The notes under the pieces: model-generated
What the model was told of the DNA's origin: nothing
The model's input: the letters and a program-made list of their open reading frames with translations, nothing else
Database searches by the model: none
Position numbers and translations under genes: made by a program
Shown: positions 31,201 through 41,290 of the stretch, one piece after another
Layout of the letters: each line of letters opens with the position of its first letter
How positions within the stretch are numbered: position 1 is the stretch's first letter
DNA from: Daedaleopsis sinensis
Lineage: Eukaryota; Basidiomycota; Agaricomycetes; Polyporales; Polyporaceae
Length of the DNA stretch: 64,000 nt
NCBI GenBank assembly: GCA_033807695.1
Contig: CM066310.1
Location: 2,790,001 to 2,854,000, forward strand
Reading direction: 5' to 3'

Positions 31201-32312
31201 GGTTCGGCTTCTCCGAGCGAATGTTTCGCGCTCCGCGCGACCTATGTCCGCGTCAACAAATATTCGTTCGCGTTTTGTCGTCGGCCATTCTCATTGTAAG
31301 TCTGTGAAGTAAGAACATCTATAAACTCAATCTGTCTATAACACGGGCCCTCCGGGCATACCTGTCCACGAATGCACACGGTCGCAGATGCAAGGTAGCA
31401 AAATAAATGTCCATGAAGGCTCCAACTTATAATTAAGGTCATCCGAGTCCACAGTATAATGACAATGACTAGCACTGACTCTGTTGGATCATAAGGAAGA
31501 TTTCGTAGCAGTGTGACTACTATGGCACGGTCACGGAATAGTAGACCTTTGTGACAGTGAAGATAATGCAAAGTAGCTCTAATTTATTCTCAGAACTCGT
31601 ATTCGACCAGCCGTCAACTTGAAGCTTCAGTACTCAGTAGTACTCACTCGGTACTCAGTGCTCAGAAGCATGCAACTCAAACGACTTCAACACTTAGCAT
31701 TACTGTTATGTAGCAGTGCGGGAGTGACTCGGAAGGAGCTCTAGGCGCCGCGCCTCAGGCAGGCTATCGCCAGCCCTCGGCCAGCGGCGCCATGCAACGA
31801 CTACCTTCATGCCCATCACAATGGCTACTGACATACAGGGTTTCATACTCCGCGCTGAGGGTGCCTGCTACCGACTAATGATGCTACTAGTACTGATTTC
31901 CGAGTCAATGTTACTGCTGGAGGCAACTCCGGCGTCTACTTCATGTCACAATGTACTAGCACTGAGCTTATTTGTGCGCTGACCGAAACTCATGACCGTT
32001 TCCTCTTCCTCTGCCGTGTACATGCATAGTATTATAGTACTGTGCGGGCCGTAGTGGCGTCCATCTGGTTGTGCTAGCTTTCTGGCAACTTTAAGCCTTA
32101 CAACGGGGCGTCTGAGTCACGTGAGGGCCCCACGCCGTTTCGCATTCTCAGTCTGGAGTTGAAAGTCGGGCGTCTAATGGGAAGAGTCACCTGAGGGCCC
32201 CACGCAATTATTCGAAACAGACCTGAACACATTCGTGTCCAGGAATGAGTTGATCGTATCATAGCTCCCAGAGCTCGCTCGTATCGACCTGTTGAGCGTC
32301 TTGCCGTTAGAC
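30297..32312. other. Intergenic region of about 2 kb
   Basis: The first about 0.9 kb is the duplicated upstream region of GT15 copy C (matches 53778-54690). The remainder has no recognisable gene. At 32105-32215 a GAGTCACGTGAGGGCCCCACGC / GAGTCACCTGAGGGCCCCACGC motif occurs twice about 75 bp apart, upstream of the F-box gene; it could be a regulatory repeat. An E-box-like CACGTG core is in the first copy. Confidence 0.45.
32115..32206. promoter_or_regulatory. Paired 20-bp-class direct repeat upstream of F-box gene
   Basis: GAGTCACGTGAGGGCCCCACG (about 32112-32132) is repeated as GAGTCACCTGAGGGCCCCACG (about 32184-32204), one mismatch, 110-200 bp before the ATG at 32313. The spacing and position suggest a promoter element but no factor can be named. 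Confidence 0.4.
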
Positions 32313-34103
32313 ATGGCACCCAAAAAGTCAAAAAAGGCTGGAAAGCGACGACGACCTCGACCTCGACCGGATTTCATCAACACCCTCCCGCAGGAGATCT
32401 TGCTCGAGATATTTCTGTACGCTCGGGAGCTCTGGGAGCAACCCTGGTCTCAAGTGCTGTGGGTCTGTCATCGGTGGTCGAATCTCGTCCGAAGTACCCC
32501 TATGCTTTGGCAAGAAATCGACGTCTTTAAGAAGCCCAACGTGAATATCGTTCAGATGGCTCTCGAATACTCTCAGACGCATCCCATCGACGTGTCTTTC
32601 TGCGAGACAGTCGATTTTGAAACGTCGTTGATCATCCTTGGCCCCCACATCCCTCGGATTCGCTCCCTGCGCGTCGACAGAATCAAGAACACAAATGACC
32701 GCACCTTGACAAAGCTCCTCTCAAACACCATGCCCGCTCTCGAGAGCTTACAACTCAGCTTCGTCCCTCCGGTGCCACACTTCGACTATACCACTTTCTC
32801 CCGACTCAACGAGGAAGACACGGTGCTGTTCTCCTGGGCGCCGCGCATCGACCAGTTTCCCAACATGACCCGGTTCTCTCTGGGCCGCGCCGTGGCTATC
32901 ATAGGGCCCATGCCCGTATTCCCCAACCTAACGCGACTCGAGCTCCATGACTACCTACCCGCGCCGTTCGACATCATCTCGTTCACGCAGTTCCTTTCCT
33001 GCCATCCGAAGCTCGAAGAGGTCTCCATGCGCAAGTACCGGCCCAGCATCCTCCCAGTCACTGAACTGCTATCTCTACCTGTGACGGTCCGGAAATTCTC
33101 GATAGAGGACAACGCGCACTACGTCAAGCCGTTCCTCTCGTCGTTCTACATTCCACCGCACGTGCACGTGTCACTCACTCGCGCACTCGACTACATGGAC
33201 CACGGAGATTTCGACACGGAGGGCGGCCATTTTGCCGACGACGACGACGACGACCTCGATGAATACGACGAGGACGATGAATACGGAAGTGACCGGGACG
33301 ACGAGTATGCAAGTGACGAGGATGACTCCGGCGACGGCTCGGGCACGGACTACAACAGCGACGGCGAGAACTTGAAGTTATTGAAGACTGACATCACCGC
33401 CGCGACCAGCAAGGGTCTCACTGTCACCAAGATGCTCCCCGACGGCCGCAGTGTCCTCCCCATTCTCGGACTCGTCACCAGCGCCGAGCTCCGCCGCGAA
33501 ATGGAGACGCAGTACACCCTGACAGGCCGTACACCGAGCGGGGCCGTCGTCGAGGTGTCGGGGAAGATGTACGAAGACGCGGAGACGGATCTACGCGAGA
33601 AGCTGCACGTCCTCGACGACCTCGTCACCGTCTTCTTTGCGGCGCCTGTCACCGAGTTGCGCGTCGACGGGCACGGGTCGTCGAAGATCGAGAAGTACCA
33701 CTGGGTGCGCGCGCTGCGTGCGTTCCCGAACCTGGAGCGCCTGTCTCTGGAAGAAACCTCCGCGCTCACGCCGTGGGACGCACGGCCCACCCTGTTCGAC
33801 GCGCTCTGCATGAGATCTCCGGACTCGGGAGCGGTGATGTGGCAGCAGCTGAAGTCGTTGACCGTGCTCTCCGACATTTGGGACAAGGAGGACGAACAAT
33901 TCTCGGCGGAGATCGCTGACTGCCTCCAGCGGAGAGCAGCAGGCGGGAGTCGGCTGCAGGAGCTGTGTGTCATACTGAAGTATTTCGACATCGAAGTAGG
34001 CGGAGCCAAGGCACTGGAGAACGAGCAGCGCAGTGAGATCTATAGTCAAACGCTGCAACCATTGGTCGATAAGTTGCGTTTCGAGTATATCAATAAGATG
34101 TGA
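32313..34103 (+). CDS. F-box/LRR-type protein with acidic insert (tandem copy 1)
   Basis: Single-exon gene, 596 aa, ATG at 32313 chosen over an upstream in-frame TTG. It opens with a basic tract (KKSKKAGKRRRPRPRP), possibly a nuclear signal, followed by the F-box FINTLPQEILLEIFLYAREL and VLWVCHRWSNLVRSTPMLW. Irregular leucine-rich repeats fill the middle. About residues 305-350 form an Asp/Glu/Tyr/Ser-rich low-complexity insert (DDDDDLDEYDEDD...) absent from its tandem paralogue at 34380-36023. Both proteins share the blocks FSIEDNA.YVKPFLS, VTS.ELRR, RAFP.LERL and the C-terminal ILKYFD. F-box proteins recruit substrates to SCF ubiquitin ligases; the target is unknown. Confidence 0.85.
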   Translation: MAPKKSKKAGKRRRPRPRPDFINTLPQEILLEIFLYARELWEQPWSQVLWVCHRWSNLVRSTPMLWQEIDVFKKPNVNIVQMALEYSQTHPIDVSFCETVDFETSLIILGPHIPRIRSLRVDRIKNTNDRTLTKLLSNTMPALESLQLSFVPPVPHFDYTTFSRLNEEDTVLFSWAPRIDQFPNMTRFSLGRAVAIIGPMPVFPNLTRLELHDYLPAPFDIISFTQFLSCHPKLEEVSMRKYRPSILPVTELLSLPVTVRKFSIEDNAHYVKPFLSSFYIPPHVHVSLTRALDYMDHGDFDTEGGHFADDDDDDLDEYDEDDEYGSDRDDEYASDEDDSGDGSGTDYNSDGENLKLLKTDITAATSKGLTVTKMLPDGRSVLPILGLVTSAELRREMETQYTLTGRTPSGAVVEVSGKMYEDAETDLREKLHVLDDLVTVFFAAPVTELRVDGHGSSKIEKYHWVRALRAFPNLERLSLEETSALTPWDARPTLFDALCMRSPDSGAVMWQQLKSLTVLSDIWDKEDEQFSAEIADCLQRRAAGGSRLQELCVILKYFDIEVGGAKALENEQRSEIYSQTLQPLVDKLRFEYINKM

Positions 34104-34379
34104 GCAGTACCGTAGTTGCCAGTACACCCATTTATGTACTATGTATCAAGGCATGTGCTATCAGCAGACTACATACTGTTGCATCGATACTCAAGCATCG
34201 CAGAAGTTCGCAGAGTCTGCGGGTGAGCAACTCCTTATCTCGATCCAGCGCTTAGCGCGGGGCACCACCCCCAAAATTGCGTCGCTCGCGGCTCAACCTA
34301 GTTTCTGCTGCACAACTTCCTCCTCCTCCTCCTCCTCCCCTAAAAATCGACGTGTTCACATCTCTTGCAAGCTGCAAGT
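34104..34379 (+). promoter_or_regulatory. Short intergenic region with a CTC-repeat tract
   Basis: Separates the tandem F-box genes. A pure CTC/TCC tract (about 34318-34339) sits 40-60 bp before the next ATG, in the expected position of a pyrimidine-rich fungal core promoter or 5' UTR. A similar tract precedes the gene at 49460. Confidence 0.35.
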
Positions 34380-36023
34380 ATGGAATCTTCTTTGATACCG
34401 AGGTCAGTCGTTGTCTTATACTGTACTCACTAGTAGTGCTCATATTGATCGGTGAATAGTCAACCCTCTCGTGCCCCGATCGAACAGTTGTCAGACGGTA
34501 TTCTGGTCCAAATCTTTCTTCACCACAAAGCAGATCCAGGTTGGAGGGCACCCCCGTGGTTTCGAGTACTCTGGGTCTGCAAACGCTGGTCTCGCATGGG
34601 TCGACAATCGCCGGTGCTATGGCACAAGATTACCATGAGGTCAGAGTCGAAAGAAGGTTTTCTTCAGGCCTCTCTACAGTACTCGAGCAACAAACCCCTC
34701 TACGTGTCTTTCTGGACATTCCCGGACCTTGTAAAATCGGCGACCTTGCTTTCCCAGCACGCCAGCCGCATCCGTAACCTCACTGTCGTCAACCCGAAGC
34801 ACAAGGACCCCGGGCTTCCTGTGATGGCCCACCAGGAGATGCCTCTTCTCGAGGAGCTCAGAATATCTCTCTATCCGGATACACGGAAGCAGAGCAACTT
34901 GCTCAGCGTGGACTTGCTGCCCTGGACCCCGTCTGTCAATCAGCTCCCAAGCATCCAGCGACTCTCTTTGAGCGGTGTGTCTCTCTCAGAGCCTCTCCCT
35001 GTCTTTCCCTTGCTGCGATACCTGCATCTCGAAGAGAACATAGAGAACTCGCTCGACATCCACACCTTTGTCGAATACCTTTCGCGCCTTCCGTGTCTTG
35101 AGGAACTGGAGATGCAAAAATACCGACTCGGCGGGACAATCACCCCTACTGCTCTATCCTTGCCTCAGACGCTGCGCAGATTCTCGATCGAGGACAATGC
35201 CGAGTTTGTCAAACCCTTTCTCTCGGCCTTTAGCTTCCCTCCGTCGACTCAGGTTCGAGTATTCCGGGCGATCGACTATTTCAGAGGCATAGAAGACTTC
35301 GCTCGGTTCAACGCGTCGACTCATCTCACCGCCACGCAATGCCTCCCGGACAGCCTCACGGCCGTGTTCCCAGTCCTTTCTCAAGTTACGTCCGTCGAGC
35401 TCCGGCGAAGGGAAGACATGAAGTTCAAGTTCATCGGAACGACCCCCGGCGGCAACCTCATCAAGATCGGCGGACGGGTCCCCGAAGGCGCAGAGCGCGA
35501 GATCACCGACCCGTTGTGCCTCCTCCGCGACATCACGAAGATCTTCGCGTCCTCGCCGCTCGCCGAGCTCCGTATCAACGGTACAGACTCTGCCCTCAGC
35601 AAGAAGAGCGACTGGGTGCTCGTCCAGCGCGCGTTCCCGCGGCTCGAACGTCTGACGATCGAACGCGTGTCTGCGAACTCCCCGTGGGACATGCGCTATC
35701 CGCTGCTCGACGCGCTCCGCAAGCTCCGGAGGCTCAAGGGCCAGGCGGAGGGCAACGAAGGCCTGCTGGCATGGCCGCGGCTGCGTACTCTCGCGCTCGT
35801 CACGGACGTACTGGACCGCGAGGACGAGAAGCTCTCGAAGAGCGTGGCGGAGGCACTCGAGTTTCGCGCGTCCCGGGGGTGCCGCCTGGGCGAGCTGCGT
35901 ATCATATTGAAGTACTTCGACGAGCGCTTCGAGGACGCAAACGAGAAACGGAAGGAGCTGTACCGCACCGCCCTTGGCCATTTGGTGGATCATCTTGAGT
36001 TTGACGTCGTCATGGGTTGGTGA
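34380..36023 (+). CDS. F-box/LRR-type protein (tandem copy 2)
   Basis: Proposed CDS is join(34380..34402, 34460..36023), 528 aa. The first exon is 23 nt (MESSLIP plus two bases) and the 57-nt intron ends at AATAG; without it the large exon has only a GTG start. The F-box is IEQLSDGILVQIFLHH, followed by RVLWVCKRWSRMGRQSPVLW, then leucine-rich repeats. It is a paralogue of the gene immediately upstream. Its 3' end is a source of duplicated fragments: the last about 70 codons plus flank recur at 60114-60334, and the last about 30 codons at 45430-45530 on the minus strand. It probably acts as a substrate adaptor of an SCF ubiquitin ligase. Confidence 0.87.
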
Positions 36024-36328
36024 ACGGTATGTTCCTCTTCCACAGTGGCTTTGTCTTCGCTTTCTCACAGTACTGGCAGGTGTAGACTGCGAGTATATGC
36101 GTCCCGGAGTAATCTGGGTGTGTAGGAATGAATAAGAGTCGGCGACCTCAGTGTGGCAATGTATAATGCGTGTTGCTAGCTTGCGATAAAGTCAATCATG
36201 GAGCCAATGCAGAGGATATCGTGGCATTGACGCACCTCGTTGACCAATCAGCGACTTTGCATGGTCGGCAACTCTTGTGTTTGGTCTACCGGTCACGCCG
36301 CTTTTTGCCTGTGCCACGAAGATGCGCG
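36024..36328 (+). other. F-box 3' flank
   Basis: Duplicated downstream of the F-box fragment at 60335-60600 with scattered substitutions. No gene. Confidence 0.6.
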
Positions 36329-36398
36329 TGACAACTACTGTGACCAAACGCGTCGTGTGACGAACGCGTCGATACCTCCACTCTTTCTGTCTCGTGTC
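36329..36398. repeat. Direct repeat flanking a module, left
   Basis: About 70 bp (GTGACAACTACTGTGACCAA... to ...CTCGTGTC) repeated with few changes at 37219-37285. The corresponding place in the second copy of this region (about 60630-60700) has only one such unit. Confidence 0.75.
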
Positions 36399-37218
36399 GA
36401 ACGCACAAGGCGGGGTAATAGCGAGGTGATATCGACGAAAGCGACTCGCCCGTCAACTTCTGTCAAGTACACTACTTCGTCGAGTTCGACGGCGAGTCTC
36501 CCCATTACGCAAATCTATACCTTGCGCAGCTTGCTCACGCTACAGCTACAGTGCCAGATGGCAGCCGATTGCATGGTTCTCATTACCGCCGGGCTCTTGC
36601 TCATCTTGCTGCCCATGGCGATCGCAGCAGAAGTGGCACTCGCCCGTGTCGCTCGCTGTGCTCATGAAAAGGACCGTGATATACTCTCGAAGTGTGTGCC
36701 TCTTCATCGCATCTGGCTGATGGAGCTGCGTCCAGTAGGCGTTCTCCACCGAAGGGTGACTCGGAGTACAGGCTCCCCTACCCGTTTTGCTTACGCCTGG
36801 CTTAGCTCCGCCTGCCGCGCGTTGTATGTGAAGGTGTGTGCGACACGAACTGCTTCAGGCGGCTCGCGATGCTCTCCCCGCCCCTCCTCGTCCTCTCCTC
36901 GGGACTCTTCATCAAATACCGTCGGCCGGGCGAGGCCCTGTCCGTCATGGGCAGATCTTCATGAGTGTCGCCCCAGCGACGTCGCTCGTTGTGTGCGACT
37001 ATGTGGCGGTCATGTACGACGCGGAGCATGCCAACGTCACTGCGCGGATGCCGAAGCTGGATATGTGCAACCCAGCGCAGTGCGGCTCGCGCGACTGACA
37101 ACAGCAACTCGGACGGTCGGCGAGGAGATGTGAGACGGGCAGAGGCCAGCGTAGTCACGCTACGTCTCCCCTTCCTGACCTACTAGATGCAAACGCTGCG
37201 GCGCCACGAAATTAGAAG
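36399..37218 (+). pseudogene. Multi-copy membrane-protein-like module, degenerate
   Basis: Contains split coding pieces: YFVEFDGESPHYANLYLAQL (about 36470-36530), a hydrophobic exon-like part, and later VVCDYVAVMYDAEHANVTAR (about 36980-37040). Related pieces occur at 45540-46133 on the minus strand (TPHQYANLYLATLAHATV, followed by a hydrophobic run) and at 59780-60050. No single open frame joins the pieces here, and consistent introns could not be found. The family was not recognised; it is presumably a small membrane protein gene that has been copied together with F-box 3' ends. Confidence 0.45.
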
Positions 37219-37285
37219 TGACAATCGTGACCAAACGCGTTGCGTGACGGACGCGTCGATACCTCCAACCTCTTACTCTCGTGTC
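37219..37285. repeat. Direct repeat flanking a module, right
   Basis: Second unit of the pair starting at 36329. Recombination between the two would remove about 890 bp and leave the arrangement seen near 60.65 kb. Confidence 0.75.
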
Positions 37286-37436
37286 CAGGCACGCATTTGA
37301 CTTCGAAACAAGTGAATTGCTGTGATCCATAGTACTGAGGATGTGGCATGGTATAATCATGATGTGGAATCATCGGTCTGGTAGATTGTTACAATAAAGA
37401 GCTGAAGAGCGAGAATACAGCGAGTCGAACGCACAA

Positions 37437-38746
37437 CATCAGGAAAAACCAAACTCTCCAAAGACACCCGTTTGACTCCCGAGCCTCCCGAGACGCTCAT
37501 TGCACCTCGGGAGTGCTCGGGAGTACTCGGGAGGAACAAGTGCTGCGACAGTTTCTGATTTTGCGCCAAAGTGTATCTAGAAGATGTATCTAGTAATGAA
37601 TAATATGTCTGCAAAGTTTGAGCCGCAAGCGTGTGTGGCATCTTGCACGGGAAGCCCTAAAAACTCGAACAGACACACAGCTAGACTTTGAAGTGATACG
37701 GTGCCTGCCCTGAACTGAGCGGCTAATGCCATCAGTTGTTGCGCTGGCAGCTGAACACCTGTTTCCTTCCTCCTTAGTACTTACCTCATGTCTTGATCTC
37801 AAGGTCCCCTCTCACTCAACTGCTCTAGCTGCTCACCTTTTCTTATGGACGGTGTTTTAGCTCTTGGATCATCATACCAACACAGCCGAAGCAGCCTGAG
37901 TCCTCGTGAGAGCAGGTTGAGCCGCTCTGCACTGGCAGATCTTCGTCACGGTTACACCGGTAAGTTTTTCGTTCTTGCTGGATCCCCTCTTCCCCCTTCT
38001 CCCAGGGGACTATTACACACACTTCTGCCCATCTCCAGACGGCTGATAGGGCACGGTGCCGTTCTCAAGCTGCTTGGATGTGTCTATTGACACTTGCTAG
38101 AGCTTGAGAACGACTCCATGTCCCTGAAGTGTATGTGGTCCGTAAGCAAACCCAATGTTTGTCCACGGTGCATCACAACTTGTTCGCCCCCCAATTGTCG
38201 CTACAGATTACAGCAGCCGTTCCTCCTCAGCCTATCTTGCTGGTTGGTTGGTTGTTGAGGTGCCCTATAGTAGGTAAGTGTGCGACTCACTCATCTCTCA
38301 GATCTGTATGATCATCCTGCTCTAGTACTACACAAACCATCGCTAGTCATGACTAGCTTGGCTGATGGTTGAAGTGTACTTCAGGTAAGTCTGTCAGATC
38401 ATCGGTTAGTACATATACTGTCTCTCATCCGCGTCACTCCTCACATTTCTTACTCGACGAGTACATCACTGCATTCAATTATTATTGTAATGTCTGTTAT
38501 GTGTATAGTGTACATGCCCCGAATATATCTGTTCTCTTGTATTCATCTGGTGTGTTTTTTACGGGTTGTATAAGCTATATGTGGTAGATGTACCGAGGCG
38601 TTACAGGCTGCTCCTGAGGTCTCGCGAGTACTCGCGAGTTGCAAGGGGCGGCTATCGGGCACTCCCGAATGGGGGACTTGTGTCGGGAACTCTCCCGTCT
38701 CGCGAGTCTCGTGAGAGCACGCGAGCTAAGTATTTTTTCCCTGATG
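37437..38746. mobile_element. 1310-bp non-autonomous element with short inverted ends
   Basis: Defined by comparison with the duplicate at about 60850-60890, which lacks it. Ends are CATCAGGAAAAA (37437-37448) and its near inverse ending CCCTGATG (to 38746), differing by one G. Subterminal sequence is rich in palindromic 8-mers: CTCGGGAG repeats with the inverse CTCCCGAG at about 37475-37535, and CTCGCGAG repeats including an 18-bp palindrome at 38621-38638. No transposase is encoded. About 28 bp of host sequence present in the empty copy is missing and no clean target duplication is seen. The ends and subterminal repeats suggest a hAT-like non-autonomous transposon, but the superfamily is not certain. 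Confidence 0.6.
38621..38638. repeat. 18-bp perfect palindrome
   Basis: CTCGCGAGTACTCGCGAG is its own reverse complement; it lies in the right subterminal part of the element at 37437-38746 and may be a transposase-binding repeat. Confidence 0.7.
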
Positions 38747-38846
38747 AAGAAAGCGATGGTGACATCTTGTTCGAAAGCAAGTATATAGTCAGGCCATCAG
38801 TATGGCGAGTTCAGGTCCTGTGCCGGGGGTGTGTTATTGGGGAGAA

Positions 38847-39581
38847 CTAAGAGCAAGGACGAACACGTACGACAGGAAGTTTGCTGTCATCATACCACCA
38901 CAACAACTCCGACTGGTGCCCGCAATCTGTGAACACTGCTTGCATGAACTTGATGACATCGTCGATATCCACGACGGTGTCGATTTCCTCGAAACGCTCG
39001 CGAATGTCGTAGTTCGTGTATAACGCGAACATGCCGTCGTAACCGCGTGCGAAAGGACGAGCACGCTGGAATGTGATCTTGGCGAACTCATTGATATCCC
39101 GCCACACGGTGACCTCCAAGACGTCCTCGAGGAATTGGATAATGACGGGATTCTTCGCGTCTTCTTCAGAGAGTTGACCGTAGACGAGCTCGTCCTTCCC
39201 TATCGACTCGCACAGATAAGGACGGCAACTGACAGCCAACTGGTAGCGTTCGGCGTAGGCAAGGAGGAATGTCCTCTTGTACGCCCATCCATAGGCGACG
39301 CAAGCCGGCTGATTGGTCCTTGAAGCGATGTGGCGTCTTGGGAGCCCTTTCATAGGACCGAATATCTTGTACAGTCTGTCGTATTTCTAAGACATGGCCA
39401 GCATAATCAGGGGGTGAGCATATCAAGGAGCCCGAAGAGCACGTACCGCGGCTTGTGCTTTCTTCGCGCGATCGGTGAACTTCCAAGCTCCGGTTTCTGG
39501 GTCATACTTCATGTTGGAGTTCTCGTCCAAGTCAAGCTCGAACATGAAGGCATCGTCGGGGTGCCGGTTGACGTTGGACAT
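38847..39581 (-). CDS. Orphan protein of unknown function (intact copy)
   Basis: Proposed CDS is complement(38847..39386, 39447..39581), 224 aa, with a 60-nt GT-AG intron in phase. No known domain was recognised. The protein is charged and soluble-looking, with FMFELDLDENSNMKYDPETG at the N terminus, KYDRLYKIFGPMKGLP after the intron, YLCESIGKDELVYGQLSEED in the middle and YTNYDIRERFEEIDTVVD near the end; no signal peptide or membrane segment. Length is conserved in the second copy at 60961-61725, where most differences are substitutions rather than indels. This suggests past selection on the protein. The long open frame on the opposite strand is a shadow. Confidence 0.7.
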
Positions 39582-39892
39582 GAGGGATTTAGTGGTCACC
39601 GGTCAAGGCAGAAGACGTAGAGACGACGGGCGATGGTGGTCGATGTTCCGATTCTGTCTTAGAATCGGTATTCTACTAGCAATGGACCGAACGCCACAAT
39701 GTGTACACTCCAATCAGATACGTGCGCCTCTTTCCCTCCCTGCAGGAAGATTACGGGAATGCTCGCGTGAACCCGGGGAACGGCCCGCATTCGGGCCGCT
39801 ACCCTCCAGTCTTTCCGTCGCGGGCGCTCGTGACACTAGGCCGTTGTACCAGGTTGTACCTGCATCTAATGGGCTTCATTTACCGGGATCTG

Positions 39893-40650
39893 GCATCCGT
39901 GCCGTGCCCCACATAATACCATCCGAGCCTCTCATGAGCGAGCCCGTTCTGAGCCACCCCAATCTCCATCTCGACAACTTGATTGTACCTGCGGAAGGGG
40001 ACGCGGGTGTCGAATACGTGGTCGACTGGCAGGGCGCGACCATCGCGCCCTTCTTCATGCGGTGCGGGATCCCTCCTGCAGTGGCGTACGACGGATCGGT
40101 GGTCCAGGCCCCCGAAGACCCGGCGTTGAAGCCGTCATTGCCCAAGGACTTCGACAGTATGTCGCCAGAGGAACAGGCCTTCGTGCGCATGCACTATCGC
40201 TACGCAGGTCGCGCTTACCTATATCAACAAACCATCTTAAAGACACCCAAGCTTCGGGACGAGGTACTCAAGCTTCCGCAATCGCGCGCCCTCGCAAATA
40301 TGGTGCCGCTCATCACGCGCTGCGTCGCAGACGGACCGAGGCAGCTGCGCGGCCTTCTCATGGAGCTGCAGGAGAAGTGGGACATGATCACGGACGCCCC
40401 GTGCCCCATCGACTTCTCTGCAGAAGAACGGGCTGCGCATGCGGAGGACGAGACGGCGCACGGCGAATACTCACGCAATGTGGCAGAGTTGTGCGAGGAG
40501 ATCGGATGTTTGCCGGATGGCTCTGTCGAGCCGGAGCGCTATGGGGCGGCAAAGATAGCCATGGAACGGCGGGCGGCGAAGTGGGACGAAGTGGCCATGA
40601 AGGGACCATTCCCGTTTTACGAAGGGGCTTACTCGTACTACCTCGCCTAG
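39893..40650 (+). pseudogene. 5'-truncated AIM9-like gene
   Basis: About 250 codons of the C-terminal part of AIM9, from RAVPHIIPSEP to the normal stop at 40648-40650, with only a few substitutions against 27664-28421 and no frame lesions. The targeting peptide and N-terminal lobe are missing. An upstream in-frame extension to 39475 exists but it is the antisense of the orphan gene plus junction DNA, so it is not a real N terminus. The catalytic-loop-like SHPNLHLDNLIV is retained but an isolated C-lobe is unlikely to fold as an enzyme. Confidence 0.82.
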
Positions 40651-41092
40651 AAGGGGCCTGATAGAAGAGGAAGATGTGTGTGTGCTGAGATCGAGGGCTT
40701 CAATGTTCAACACCTCTCCAAACGGAGGGCAATGTCGACGCTTCGTGATACTGGAATTATGTGTATTCCATCATCTTCCGTGGTTGCCGTAGGTTGCCTA
40801 GTCTATTTCTAGTGCACGCTTCGACAGCTCTAGCAATCGTATGGCGGTGAACACGGGAATGCAGGGTTATTGCCATCAATCCTTCTCCTTGACCTCGTTG
40901 AGCTCATGTGCGAGCTTCACGACGTCGTTCTAGTATTGAAGGGCAAGGTCTCAGCATCGAGGGCAACGCTGCGGCCATAGGTTAAGTACTCACCCCGCCG
41001 CGTGTGATCTTGACCGCCGGGTCGTCCGCACCCCTGGCGTTGCGGGTCACGGTGTTTCCCTGTACTCCTCCTGAACACCCTTGGACAGATAA
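39893..41092. repeat. Segmental duplication 1, copy 2
   Basis: Near-identical partner of 27664-28877, same orientation. The left junction (39892/39893) joins unrelated DNA to the middle of AIM9 exon 4; to the right the Hva1 gene continues intact. Confidence 0.9.
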
Positions 41093-41290
41093 TTCAAGTT
41101 GAAGACGGGACACACCTTGTTGCTGACCACCTCTACCTTTCCCTCCTCGACAATCTCTGCGACCTTCCCCTCCGCGTTCCCTCTTCCCCAGCGCCACCTG
41201 TGTGCGTGCGTCAGATATCAACGGGAGGCCATAGACAATGGATATCGATACGCACGAGACGTCCTGTCCTTCGCTGAGCTTGTCGACCAT
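40876..41290 (-). CDS. Hva1/TUDOR-domain small protein (complete copy)
   Basis: Proposed CDS is complement(40876..40929, 40994..41059, 41116..41197, 41256..41290), 78 aa, four exons with introns of 64, 56 and 58 nt and matching phases. The protein begins VDKLSEGQDVS and continues WRWGRGNAEGKVAEIVEEGK, then GNTVTRNARGADDPAVKITR and NDVVKLAHELNEV. This is the layout of the hypervirulence-associated TUDOR-type domain (Hva1_TUDOR), small stand-alone SH3/Tudor-like proteins found in many bacteria and fungi; the name comes from one fungal study and does not imply virulence here. Molecular function is not known. It converges with the truncated AIM9 copy. A truncated duplicate is at 28661-28877. Confidence 0.8.

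Larger units (their letters stand above)
35803..39630. repeat. Segmental duplication 4, copy 1 (F-box 3' end to orphan gene)
   Basis: Colinear with 60114-61776. The other copy is only 1.66 kb because it lacks two blocks present here: one direct-repeat unit with its module (36329-37218) and the element at 37437-38746. Aligned parts are 35803-36398, 37285-37436 and 38749-39630. Confidence 0.85.

Noticed and set aside
39475..40650. 391-codon open frame that looks like a full AIM9-type gene
   Set aside because: Only the part after about 39893 matches AIM9. The upstream part is antisense to exon 1 of the orphan gene plus junction DNA, so the N terminus is spurious.
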